A DNA stretch of 64,000 bases from JBCCTX01 sp964652565 (GTDB taxonomy: Bacteria > Bacteroidota > Bacteroidia > J057), in NCBI GenBank assembly GCA_964652565.1, contig CAZZEC010000001.1, positions 1 through 64,000 of the forward strand. The letters run 5' to 3'. Positions 17,268 to 25,423 of this stretch are shown here, one piece after another. Made by a program: the position numbers and the translations under genes. The notes beneath the pieces were generated by a model. That model ran no database searches. It saw nothing but the letters and a program-made list of their open reading frames with translations, and was not told the DNA's origin. The number at the start of each line of letters is the position of its first letter. The stretch's first letter is position 1.

Positions 17268-18737
17268 TTATACTTCTTTCCTCAGTCTGGCAACTGGGAC
17301 TCCCAATTGCTCTCGGTATTTGGCGACAGTACGTCTTGCAATGTTGTATCCTTTATTTTTCAGTAATACAGCTATTTTATCGTCAGAAAGGGGTTTACGC
17401 TTATTTTCACCGTCAATAATTTCCTGTAAGGCACTTTTTACTTCGCGATTGGATACCATTCCATCTTCGGTTTCAATACCTTCTGTGAAGAAAAATTTGA
17501 GTGGATAGATTCCAAAATCTGTCTGCACATATTTGCTGTTTGCTACACGACTGACTGTAGAAATATCCATTTGTATCTCATCAGCGATATCTTTCAGGAT
17601 CATGGGTTTGAGTGTTTTTTCATCTCCTCCTGAAATAAAGAACTCTTCCTGTTTTTCAGCTATTTTTTGCATAGTATTGAGCAGCGTGAATTGTCGTTGT
17701 TTTATGGCATCTATAAACCATTGTGCTGCTTCAATTCTGGATTTGACAAAGTCTAATGCTTCTTTGACCTGTGTTGAACGCTCTCCTTTTGAAACCTTTT
17801 TATATTCACTATACATGTTGATATAGTTTCTGCTTACCTTCAGGTCGGGAGCATTCATTCCATTTAGACGAATATTTATTTGTTCATCCTCTACTTGAAG
17901 AATAAAATCCGGTATGATATATTCGTGTTTTTGTACCGTCTGTGATTCTCCGGGTTTAGGATTGAGTTTGGTAATAATGTCGTATACTTTTTTAAGTTTT
18001 TTTTCATTTATTCCTAGGCGAGACTTGAGCTTATTGAAGTGTTTTTTCTTGAATTCTTCAAAATACTTATCAACGATAGTGATAGATAATAAAATATCTT
18101 CATTGAGCTCTCTTCTTCTCAGCTGCAGTAGCAAACATTCCTGAAGATTTCTCGCTGCGACACCAGGAGGATCAAAGCGCTGAACGATATCAAGTACATG
18201 AGATACTTCTTCTATTGTTGTAGATAGATGATAGCGGAAAGCCATATCATGGACAATAGCTTTTACATTACGTCTGAGGTAACCATCTTCGTCAACCATC
18301 CCAATTATGTGTTCACCGATTTGACGTTCTGTATCGTGAAGATTGAGTAGTGAAAGTTGTTCTTTTAAATTGTCATATAATGAACGCATTTGGACAATAG
18401 GAGCCTCATAGTCATCATCATCATCTTCACCCTTCTTAGGGATATGCGTTCGATAATCAAAATAATCATTAGAAAGATACTCTTCTAATTCAGTATCATT
18501 CTCTTTACTATCGTCATTCTTCGTTTCCTCTCCCTCTTTTTTATCCAAATCTGCATATTCGTCCTTACTTTTTTCAGCATATGCCATTCGATCATCTTCT
18601 AACGCAGGATTTTGTTCAATTTCTTCTTTTATCCGTTGATCTAAGGAAGCAGTAGGTACCTGCAGCAACTTAATAAACTGAATTTGCTGAGGTGATATTT
18701 TTTGTATGAGTTTTAACTGCTGATTCTGCTTGAGCAT
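17268..18737 (-). CDS. rpoN: RNA polymerase sigma-54 factor
   Basis: Sigma-54 directs RNA polymerase to -24/-12 promoters and needs an AAA+ activator. The N-terminal activator-contact region is rich in Q and L (LKQNQQLKLIQKISPQQ, about 1-45). An acidic spacer follows (about 50-110), then the core-binding domain (about 120-310) and the DNA-binding domain, with a helix-turn-helix around MDISTVSRVANSKY. The RpoN box is at 467-476 (ARRTVAKYRE). The 489-residue length is normal. Most Bacteroidota carry one rpoN. No bEBP activator gene or -24/-12 promoter was recognised in this window. Two palindromes lie about 70-100 bp upstream. Confidence 0.96.
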   Translation of the reverse strand: MLKQNQQLKLIQKISPQQIQFIKLLQVPTASLDQRIKEEIEQNPALEDDRMAYAEKSKDEYADLDKKEGEETKNDDSKENDTELEEYLSNDYFDYRTHIPKKGEDDDDDYEAPIVQMRSLYDNLKEQLSLLNLHDTERQIGEHIIGMVDEDGYLRRNVKAIVHDMAFRYHLSTTIEEVSHVLDIVQRFDPPGVAARNLQECLLLQLRRRELNEDILLSITIVDKYFEEFKKKHFNKLKSRLGINEKKLKKVYDIITKLNPKPGESQTVQKHEYIIPDFILQVEDEQINIRLNGMNAPDLKVSRNYINMYSEYKKVSKGERSTQVKEALDFVKSRIEAAQWFIDAIKQRQFTLLNTMQKIAEKQEEFFISGGDEKTLKPMILKDIADEIQMDISTVSRVANSKYVQTDFGIYPLKFFFTEGIETEDGMVSNREVKSALQEIIDGENKRKPLSDDKIAVLLKNKGYNIARRTVAKYREQLGVPVARLRKEV

Positions 18738-18803
18738 ACCTTGATCGAAATATTTACCAAAAAGAGGGCGTCTTGGTTGTCGATATAAAATTTACATTAC
18801 ATT

Positions 18804-18839
18804 TCGTTTTATAAAACGATGTGCAATCATAAATGATTG
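18804..18839. promoter_or_regulatory. Two adjacent palindromes upstream of rpoN
   Basis: TCGTTTTATAAAACGA (18804-18819) is a perfect 16-bp palindrome. CAATCAT-AA-ATGATTG (18824-18839) is a 7-bp inverted repeat four bases further on. Both lie in the 267-bp gap between rpoN and the subtilase gene, 67-102 bp upstream of the rpoN start. They look like operator sites for dimeric regulators; no regulator is assigned. Confidence 0.35.
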
Positions 18840-19004
18840 ATACGTAAATATTTATGATAAAAATGTAACTTAATATAACGCAAATGTCCTATAAGCTTTG
18901 ACCTTAAATATGGGATTACTTAACGTGAAAAACAATATCTTTTTTCTAAATTGATAAATTTGGCACCCGATTTGTTGCAAAGAGCTTTTTTATCGAGAAA
19001 ACGG

Positions 19005-22000
19005 CTAATTTTTATAAAATTTATAATACCCCTCTCCCTGAATAGTAGTGACTTTTAGAAAATATATACCATCGGAAATATTACGAATGGGAAGATCTAT
19101 GTTATTAGTACGAGTGGTATACATGCGTTTTTGTAAAGTAAGTTTTCCCACAGTATCAAATACTTCGAGTAAGGTCACTGTTAATGTAGGATCAATATTC
19201 AGGTAAAGTATATCTCTTGTCGGTATGGGGTAAAGATAAATACTCCCCTCATCTAAACTCGATATAGAAGTAGCTATATTATTTTCTACCATGATTGTGT
19301 ACTGAGCGGTATCTATGCCACATGATTCACTTGCAGCAACTAGCTGAATATCATATTCTCCTGGAGATGAAAAAATGATTAATGGATTTTCTAACGTGGA
19401 CCACATCCCGTTCCCGAAATCCCATTTAAAGATACTTCCATGCATCGATGTATTTCTAAAAGTTACTTTGAGCCCTTCTTGTATTGTTTCGAAATCTGCA
19501 ATGGGCTTGTTACCTTGATTTTCGATATTAACCACAATTGTATCGCTACATCCAGCACTATCTGTAGCCCAAGCCAAGTATTCACCCGGAACCAGTCCAT
19601 TTACAGTTTCTCCATTGGCACCATGGCTCCAATTGATAGAAAGCTTTCCATCTCCACCTTCTACATTGATAATAGCATTGCCATTATTTTGATTACACGT
19701 AGCATCTGAAACTGCAACCAAATCAAGTTCAATACTATCTCTTTTGTCGATAATTACTTCTTTTAATGTAATACATGCATTACTGTCTGAAATAGTTACT
19801 AAGTGAGCCCCACCTGGCAGCCCTCTACCAGTAAAGCCTGTCTGTCCATCAGGCCATGTTACCTTATAGGGAGGTATCCCACCTGTCACACTTAAGGTAG
19901 CCATTCCATTAGATTTCCCACAGGCATCCAAAGATTGTTCAACTATCTCCACTACTGGAGCTCCCTTATTATTAATAGAAACAGAATCACTAATTGTACA
20001 TCCTCTTTGGTCGCTAATTGAAAACGAATATTTTCCAGGAGAAAGATTTGAGACCTCGGCACTATTAGGACCATGTTCCCATTTGATAATATAAGGGGGA
20101 GTACCTTGGTTCACTTCAATAGATGCTTCCCCATTTTGTTGGCCGCAGACTGCATCCACAGTATTTTTCTCTACAATCACAGGGCCATCTACTTCTTCAA
20201 TAATCACCTCTGTTTGTGCGATACACTCATTAGCATCACTTATTGTAACCGTGTGATTTCCGGGAGGGAGATTATTTGCTATGCGTGTTTTCTGGCCCGT
20301 TTCCCATTGTATGTTGTAGGGAGGTACACCTGAAGTAATGATAATACTTGCAATGCCATCTTCTTTTCCACAAGCTGCACCATCAACAGCATCAATACTC
20401 ACCTGGGGTATTGGAATCTCTTTTATCTCTTGTGAAACGGTAATTGAACAACCGTTAGCGTCGGATATTTCGGCAGTGTAGGTGCCAGGTGCCAATTGAT
20501 TGATCAATCCAGTTGTATCTCCTGTATTCCAGGAAATAGAAATGGGTATATCATTATTTTGAATATTGAGGTTTATGGCACCGTTATTTTTATTGCATTT
20601 GGCATCTGTCCATTGTAAATCTGAATCAATAGTACAATCTGGAGTCACTACTGATACTATAAAGGGTTTGTGGTGTATGGTGAGAGCTGGAAGGGCAGGA
20701 TGCGTAATCTCAAGGTAATATATTCCCGAATCAGCAGGCGTAATATTTTGTATGGTCAAGTTAGCAGAAGCGCCTGAAGCAATTATCTTACCTGACTTTA
20801 GCCATGTATACTTTGCATTATCTACTTGATATATAGGCTGTAAGGATAAACGTAAATCATTGCCTGCTGTAAATGTCTGATAGATACGAGTTCCTATACT
20901 ATCCTGGGGAACGTATTCAAATGAAGAAGCCTTATCCACCAACGGAATGAGATCATTAAAATCCATTTGATTTTCAAACAGAGATAGGGAATTCAGTATC
21001 TGAGTATGTGTGGGTGCTGACATGCCTTCTAAATTATTCCCAGAACAATTTAGATCAGTAAGATCAGGAAGGTTAATACTTGGAAAAATACCGCTAAGGT
21101 TATTATTAGAAAGTTGGAGAGATAATACCTTGCCTTCAGAAGATAGCGTTACACCTGTCCATGTGTTTACTGGAGCGTCAAGGTTCCATGACTCATTCCA
21201 ATTGTCTCCATCGGTGTTATTATAAATTTTGATGAGTTCTGCCTTGTCAACATCGGAAATTGTAGGTGCGGCATCTATTCCAGATATTATCAGTGAAAAT
21301 TGCTGAGTAGGGTCTTTCAACGTGCCTTTATGAGATATCTGAACGATATATTCCCCAGCGGGAATATCATTTAAATAGATTTTTTCAACATTATCTAGGG
21401 TGTTATCCCCTTTTTGTGCTGCATTGTTGGGATTTGCGGGATCAAGAATATAAGGGAAGTAGGTTTGGTTGGTAGTGGTCGATATAATCCTAATATCCAA
21501 ATCATTGATCAATCTGGGAGATGAGTTATTTAGTACATTGGATATTAAGGGTTTGGCTGGCGGATCAGTCCAGGTAAGGGTAGCTTCCAGGTTCTTTTCT
21601 CCTGCATAATAGATACTGGTTTGGAAGCTAGCTCCTTCTGATAGTGTAGATTCTATGATTTTACTTGTTGTCCCCTCTAGGCTTGAAGATATAAGCTGAG
21701 CTGCTTTCGCAGAATTCATCAATCCCCAACCATACATATAATCTGGTCCCTCTGAAGGGCCTGATTCTTCTGCAGTATGTATTACCAGAGCTTTGAGCGT
21801 AGAGGCATTCATAAAAGAACCTCTTGAGTTGTTGTAGTATTCTTGTAGAAGTGCCAGAGAGCCCGTTACCGATGGAGCAGCAAAAGAGGTTCCTGAAAGT
21901 TGAGCTACAAGATTTGTAACGGTAGGCTGCGATATATCATAATATGGAGAGGCAATGGCATTTCCATTAGCTACAATATCAGGTTTAATTCGTCCATCAT

Positions 22001-23042
22001 CTGTAGGACCCCATCCACTAAAATTTGTCATTTTTACATCGGCAGAGGAGGTATAACCCTTTGGTATATCATTGATAGCTCCTACAGTAAGAACATTTTT
22101 TGCAGTGCTGGACGAAGGAATGCAGTCAAATCCATCTTCTCCTCCATCTGGCATGCGAGCTTCAGTAGACGGTTGATCATTTACGTCCAGATACGTAGTA
22201 CCTGCTGCAGGTCCTTTGTCTATTCTATCATTACCAGCTCCTACGACAATCAGATGCTCGGGGGCATTGAATGCTACATAATCAAATGCTTGACTCAGTG
22301 AACCATAATAACCAAATTTATAATCTTCTGTGAAGCCAGGGTTGCCTAACCACTGCCACTGATCCTTTTCACTATTGAAAAGCCAACCAGCAGCTGTACC
22401 ATAGGAATGATTGGAGAGTATCATGCCATTGAGGACTTCATCAAGCATTTCACCCTCAGAATTTTCCCAATCATATGCAACGAGGGTAGCCTCTGTGGCC
22501 ATCCCATCGTAGTTGCTATTGATGCCTTTGCCGACAAGTGTCCCTGCAACGTGTGTTGCATGAGCGGTGGTATCACTGATCTCACCTAAGATGACCCTAT
22601 CCTTGAGATAATCGTGATTTGCCATGGGAATACCCTGATCCCATTCTCCCATGTACACACCTTTTCCACTCAAATTTAGCTTCAGGGATCCACCCGATTT
22701 TATTTTATCTGTATTGATCGTTCTGGCGGCATTAATATTAAAGGTAGTCAGATAGACGGGTAAATTTTGGTGATCTATATGCTTTAATAATAAATATTGT
22801 GTTTTATTTACCTTCTTTTTCAGCTGCCATTGGTTGATTGTAGCTAGATACTCCAGTTTTCGTTGGGAAAGTTTATGATTATATTCTAATTGTTCAGCGA
22901 TAGTTGAAATTCTCCTGTAGTGAATGCTATCAGGACTCTGGACGCGTATTTGGCCCAGCATTGTTCCGGGTAGAACTATACAAACGAAATATAGCAAGGC
23001 AAGGTAAATAAAGGATTTGTGAATCCCTTTATACACAATCAT
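19005..23042 (-). CDS. Giant secreted subtilisin-like protease with LRR, SprB repeats, PKD and T9SS tail
   Basis: This is an extracellular serine protease of family S8. After a signal peptide (about 1-30), the catalytic domain (about 120-450) contains D135 (GEWDQG), H161 (HATHVAGT) and S386 (GTSFAAPS), plus the VVGAGND oxyanion-hole region. A beta-sandwich (about 460-595) follows, then a short leucine-rich stretch (about 600-690) and an Ig-like domain (about 710-800). Next come five consecutive SprB-type repeats of about 75 residues, each with C, N/DG, PPY, W and DxxGC landmarks (about 805-1175), a PKD domain (about 1180-1255) and a T9SS type A sorting domain ending VTTIQGEGYYKFYKN. SprB repeats are known from the gliding adhesin SprB, so adhesion plus proteolysis is plausible. 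It sits 9 bp downstream of the GbsR-type regulator gene. Confidence 0.9.
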   Translation of the reverse strand: MIVYKGIHKSFIYLALLYFVCIVLPGTMLGQIRVQSPDSIHYRRISTIAEQLEYNHKLSQRKLEYLATINQWQLKKKVNKTQYLLLKHIDHQNLPVYLTTFNINAARTINTDKIKSGGSLKLNLSGKGVYMGEWDQGIPMANHDYLKDRVILGEISDTTAHATHVAGTLVGKGINSNYDGMATEATLVAYDWENSEGEMLDEVLNGMILSNHSYGTAAGWLFNSEKDQWQWLGNPGFTEDYKFGYYGSLSQAFDYVAFNAPEHLIVVGAGNDRIDKGPAAGTTYLDVNDQPSTEARMPDGGEDGFDCIPSSSTAKNVLTVGAINDIPKGYTSSADVKMTNFSGWGPTDDGRIKPDIVANGNAIASPYYDISQPTVTNLVAQLSGTSFAAPSVTGSLALLQEYYNNSRGSFMNASTLKALVIHTAEESGPSEGPDYMYGWGLMNSAKAAQLISSSLEGTTSKIIESTLSEGASFQTSIYYAGEKNLEATLTWTDPPAKPLISNVLNNSSPRLINDLDIRIISTTTNQTYFPYILDPANPNNAAQKGDNTLDNVEKIYLNDIPAGEYIVQISHKGTLKDPTQQFSLIISGIDAAPTISDVDKAELIKIYNNTDGDNWNESWNLDAPVNTWTGVTLSSEGKVLSLQLSNNNLSGIFPSINLPDLTDLNCSGNNLEGMSAPTHTQILNSLSLFENQMDFNDLIPLVDKASSFEYVPQDSIGTRIYQTFTAGNDLRLSLQPIYQVDNAKYTWLKSGKIIASGASANLTIQNITPADSGIYYLEITHPALPALTIHHKPFIVSVVTPDCTIDSDLQWTDAKCNKNNGAINLNIQNNDIPISISWNTGDTTGLINQLAPGTYTAEISDANGCSITVSQEIKEIPIPQVSIDAVDGAACGKEDGIASIIITSGVPPYNIQWETGQKTRIANNLPPGNHTVTISDANECIAQTEVIIEEVDGPVIVEKNTVDAVCGQQNGEASIEVNQGTPPYIIKWEHGPNSAEVSNLSPGKYSFSISDQRGCTISDSVSINNKGAPVVEIVEQSLDACGKSNGMATLSVTGGIPPYKVTWPDGQTGFTGRGLPGGAHLVTISDSNACITLKEVIIDKRDSIELDLVAVSDATCNQNNGNAIINVEGGDGKLSINWSHGANGETVNGLVPGEYLAWATDSAGCSDTIVVNIENQGNKPIADFETIQEGLKVTFRNTSMHGSIFKWDFGNGMWSTLENPLIIFSSPGEYDIQLVAASESCGIDTAQYTIMVENNIATSISSLDEGSIYLYPIPTRDILYLNIDPTLTVTLLEVFDTVGKLTLQKRMYTTRTNNIDLPIRNISDGIYFLKVTTIQGEGYYKFYKN

Positions 23043-23051
23043 ACAGCGTGT

Positions 23052-23567
23052 CTAAAGTTTGTCTTTAAATACATTGATCAACGTTTCAAAAAACCATTGT
23101 TGATCAGATTTAAGTATAATTTCTAAAATTTTATCTGTTTGTACAACTATTTTTTCTAAATTATCCACAGATTGAATGAATGCTTTTACATCTGTGTCGT
23201 CTTGATCTCCTTCTACTTCCTTAAGTTCCTTAAGAACTTTTAATACAGGTTTGAGTTCGCGCTTTCTACGTTCTATTGTCACCTGTTTAGCTACTTGCCA
23301 AATATCTTTCTCAGCATAAAAATATTCTCTTCTTTCTTTAGGTTTATGCTCTTTTTTTACCAGACCCCAGTTGATCAGCGCACGGATATTCATATTCGCG
23401 TTACCACGAGAAATATTGAGTGCTTCCATAATCTCATCGGCACTCAATGACTCAGGTGCTATGAGTAGCAACGCATGTATCTGGGCCATGGTCCTATTGA
23501 TCCCCCAATTTGTGCCTAATGCCCCCCATGCCTGAATAAATCTTTCTCTGGCTTCTTCCAATTCCAT
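23052..23567 (-). CDS. GbsR/MarR-family winged-helix transcriptional regulator
   Basis: The chosen start gives MELEEARERFI, a typical beginning for GbsR-type MarR regulators. An upstream in-frame ATG at 23642 would add 25 residues without family resemblance. The winged helix covers about 25-100, with recognition helix NISRGNANMNIRALINWGL and wing residues KEHKPKERREYF. A C-terminal helical dimerisation part follows (about 105-171). Relatives control osmoprotectant or membrane-stress genes in other bacteria; the target here is unknown. The gene immediately precedes the giant subtilase on the same strand (9-bp gap), so the two are probably cotranscribed. A TATATTTG -7-like element on the minus strand (23576-23583) and a small palindrome AACTTA-CAA-TAAGTT (23641-23655) lie just upstream. 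Confidence 0.85.
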   Translation of the reverse strand: MELEEARERFIQAWGALGTNWGINRTMAQIHALLLIAPESLSADEIMEALNISRGNANMNIRALINWGLVKKEHKPKERREYFYAEKDIWQVAKQVTIERRKRELKPVLKVLKELKEVEGDQDDTDVKAFIQSVDNLEKIVVQTDKILEIILKSDQQWFFETLINVFKDKL

Positions 23568-23698
23568 AGCATGAACAAATATAAGCTTAACAGTAAGTAA
23601 TGATATAAACTCTTTGTGCAATTTATAAAATACAAATTGCAACTTACAATAAGTTAATAAATCTTAAACCTGCCACCCCATAGTTTGTTAAACTTCTC

Positions 23699-24712
23699 CT
23701 ATTTTTGTTTTTCTGTTTTAGATACTTTGAACGTTTTCATTTTACCATTTTGCGCGATATTGAGAAAGAGTAGGGTGCCATTTCCTTCTGAAATAGTTAT
23801 TTCTTTTCTGTAATTACCTGAAAACGATTTTTGAATATCTTGAAATATGATATTTCCCGTAACATCCCGAATATAAACTGCCAGATCTCCGGAATCAGGC
23901 AAGTCAACGTTTAAGAGATATATATCTTCAATCGGAAGAAAGCTAGGATTGTCGATAGAAAGTGTGTCTTCCAGTCCCAATTTCTCAAAAGGTTTAAGCA
24001 ATTCGAAGTCATTGTTAGTCAAGGGTTGTAATGAATATGATACGGAAGAATTTTTCTCAACGTGAATTGTATCCACGGGACGTTCGCCAGCGATCTGAAT
24101 GTCAACATCCATTTCATTTAACAAGGATTTGATTTCTGATTCTTCCAACGTTTCGTTTAGGTCTTTCTCTATGTTTTCTGAAAAATCCTTTTTTTGCAAG
24201 ATTACTTTTTTCTTTTCAAAATCGTCTGAAGTCAACGTGGTAGAATCCCAATCAGCAATATATTGATCCTGTTTTGTGGTAGTCTTCCTCCCTGTGCTAT
24301 CAGCATTTGCTGCATATTGTGAGGAGGGAGTTTGAATATTGGCTGTCTTGAACGCCGTATCAACTTTTGCGAGGGTTGCAGAGTCTAGGGAAGATAGCTC
24401 GTCCCCTTGAATACGTACGATATTAACTCGTTTTGTACCATCTTCTATATTGCTATTAATCGTGATATTTCTATTGTCGATTAAAAATGCACCCGTTTGA
24501 CTATCTTCAATACTTAATTGTCCCATAAGTTTCTGTATATCATCCAAGTCTTCAAGTAAAACCAAGGTGTCTTTTTGTATAATTTTACCATCTGATCCTT
24601 CGCGATAAATCTGTATTTTTACTTTTCTCAGGGTAGATTCTTGTGCATTCGCAATACCAATAATCAAAAAAACTAACAGTAGCAAGTTTAGAAATATTAA
24701 AATATGTCTCAT
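23699..24712 (-). CDS. Secreted protein with T9SS-tail-like C-terminus, function unknown
   Basis: This 337-residue protein is not recognised as a characterised family. A signal peptide (about 1-24, ending ANAQ) is followed by a charged, low-complexity middle (about 30-230) with several acidic segments and a DIQIAGERP motif. The last 80 residues (DLAVYIRDVTGNIIF, the FSGNYRKEI turn, GTLLFLNIAQNGK) have the strand pattern of a T9SS type A sorting domain, but the usual PNPxxxxL opening is missing. It could be a surface protein with a divergent sorting tail or a periplasmic protein using the same fold. It lies 131 bp upstream of the GbsR-type gene on the same strand, and its start faces the small winged-helix gene across a 106-bp AT-rich divergent gap. 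Confidence 0.6.
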   Translation of the reverse strand: MRHILIFLNLLLLVFLIIGIANAQESTLRKVKIQIYREGSDGKIIQKDTLVLLEDLDDIQKLMGQLSIEDSQTGAFLIDNRNITINSNIEDGTKRVNIVRIQGDELSSLDSATLAKVDTAFKTANIQTPSSQYAANADSTGRKTTTKQDQYIADWDSTTLTSDDFEKKKVILQKKDFSENIEKDLNETLEESEIKSLLNEMDVDIQIAGERPVDTIHVEKNSSVSYSLQPLTNNDFELLKPFEKLGLEDTLSIDNPSFLPIEDIYLLNVDLPDSGDLAVYIRDVTGNIIFQDIQKSFSGNYRKEITISEGNGTLLFLNIAQNGKMKTFKVSKTEKQK

Positions 24713-24818
24713 TTACTTTAGCTAATATATATATATTAACGAATTCATAAGACTAATTAGCGCAAAAATATTTTAAAGTCAAAAATATATTATTTGCTCA
24801 CATTGTTATTTCAGGAAT

Positions 24819-25166
24819 ATGAAAACAGTATCGGAAGAATTAGTAAAAGCTTCATCAGACCTACTGATATTCAGTATCTTAGAGAAGCAATCTATGGAGT
24901 TTGAAGATATAAGAGCGGTATTGATCAAAGTATCAAAGGGTTATATCAAGTGGGAATATGGACATTTATCGTCTATTCTACATATGATGGAACAGAAAAA
25001 ATTGGTAGAATCTTATTGGAGAGAGGGAGATGCTCGATTTGGAAATCGTCAAAAACTATATAAAATAAGTAGTTTAGGTAAGCAACAATTACATGAAAAG
25101 AGGAAAAGTTGGATCTTTCTCGATCAAATTGTGAATGTGAAAAAACCAGTAGTAGTAGAGAAATAG
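24819..25166 (+). CDS. Small PadR-like winged-helix transcriptional regulator
   Basis: This 115-residue protein has the PadR layout: a helical start (about 1-25, ASSDLLIFSILEKQSMEFEDI), a second helix pair (about 30-60) containing EYGHLSSILHMMEQKKLV, then a beta-wing with SYWREGDARFGNRQKLYKISSLGKQQL (about 64-92). The spaced hinge before the wing and the Y-x-I-S-x-L-G-K motif are typical of PadR regulators that repress a neighbouring operon. It is divergent from the secreted protein at 23699-24712, with 106 bp between the starts. That gap contains two copies of CAAAAATA (24763-24770 and 24780-24787) that could be operator or -7 elements. The regulated gene is inferred from position only. Confidence 0.7.
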   Translation: MKTVSEELVKASSDLLIFSILEKQSMEFEDIRAVLIKVSKGYIKWEYGHLSSILHMMEQKKLVESYWREGDARFGNRQKLYKISSLGKQQLHEKRKSWIFLDQIVNVKKPVVVEK

Positions 25167-25172
25167 TGGAAG

Positions 25173-25373
25173 TTATGACGTATCATCCATATACTCAAAT
25201 CCCTGACATGTGTGTACAGGTTGTGGAGGGTATTTAGAAAATTCGGGGTTTTGTTTGTGTTTAAGGCATAGGAAAAATATGCTGCCTCTTTTATTTTGGA
25301 TGATTTTATTGTTTTTACAACTCCTACAAAGGCTGGTATTTAAAGGGAAAGGAAATGCTGTAATATCTTTCAT
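25173..25373 (-). CDS. 66-residue four-cysteine protein downstream of methylmalonyl-CoA mutase
   Basis: The frame opens on a TTG (25427) overlapping the mutase stop codon as TTGA, but the ATG at 25373 starts a compact protein of 66 residues and is preferred. Four cysteines are arranged C-x2-C-x16-C-x19-C, around SLCRSCKNNK, FFLC and HTCQGFE, with two prolines before the last cysteine. This looks like a small zinc-ribbon or metal-binding fold, and short proteins of this pattern are familiar as uncharacterised bacterial hypotheticals. It lies about 50 bp after the large mutase subunit on the same strand and is probably on the same transcript. No function is assigned. Confidence rests on the regular cysteine pattern and gene position. 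Confidence 0.55.
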   Translation of the reverse strand: MKDITAFPFPLNTSLCRSCKNNKIIQNKRGSIFFLCLKHKQNPEFSKYPPQPVHTCQGFEYMDDTS

Positions 25374-25423
25374 TGCTTGTAACCTGAAACTAAGTGAGTC
25401 TAGTAGGATCTTATTTGAAATGA

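Noticed and set aside
24721..24741. AT dinucleotide run upstream of the secreted protein at 23699-24712
   Set aside because: Short AT runs are expected by composition in this genome and no regular unit beyond a few repeats is present.
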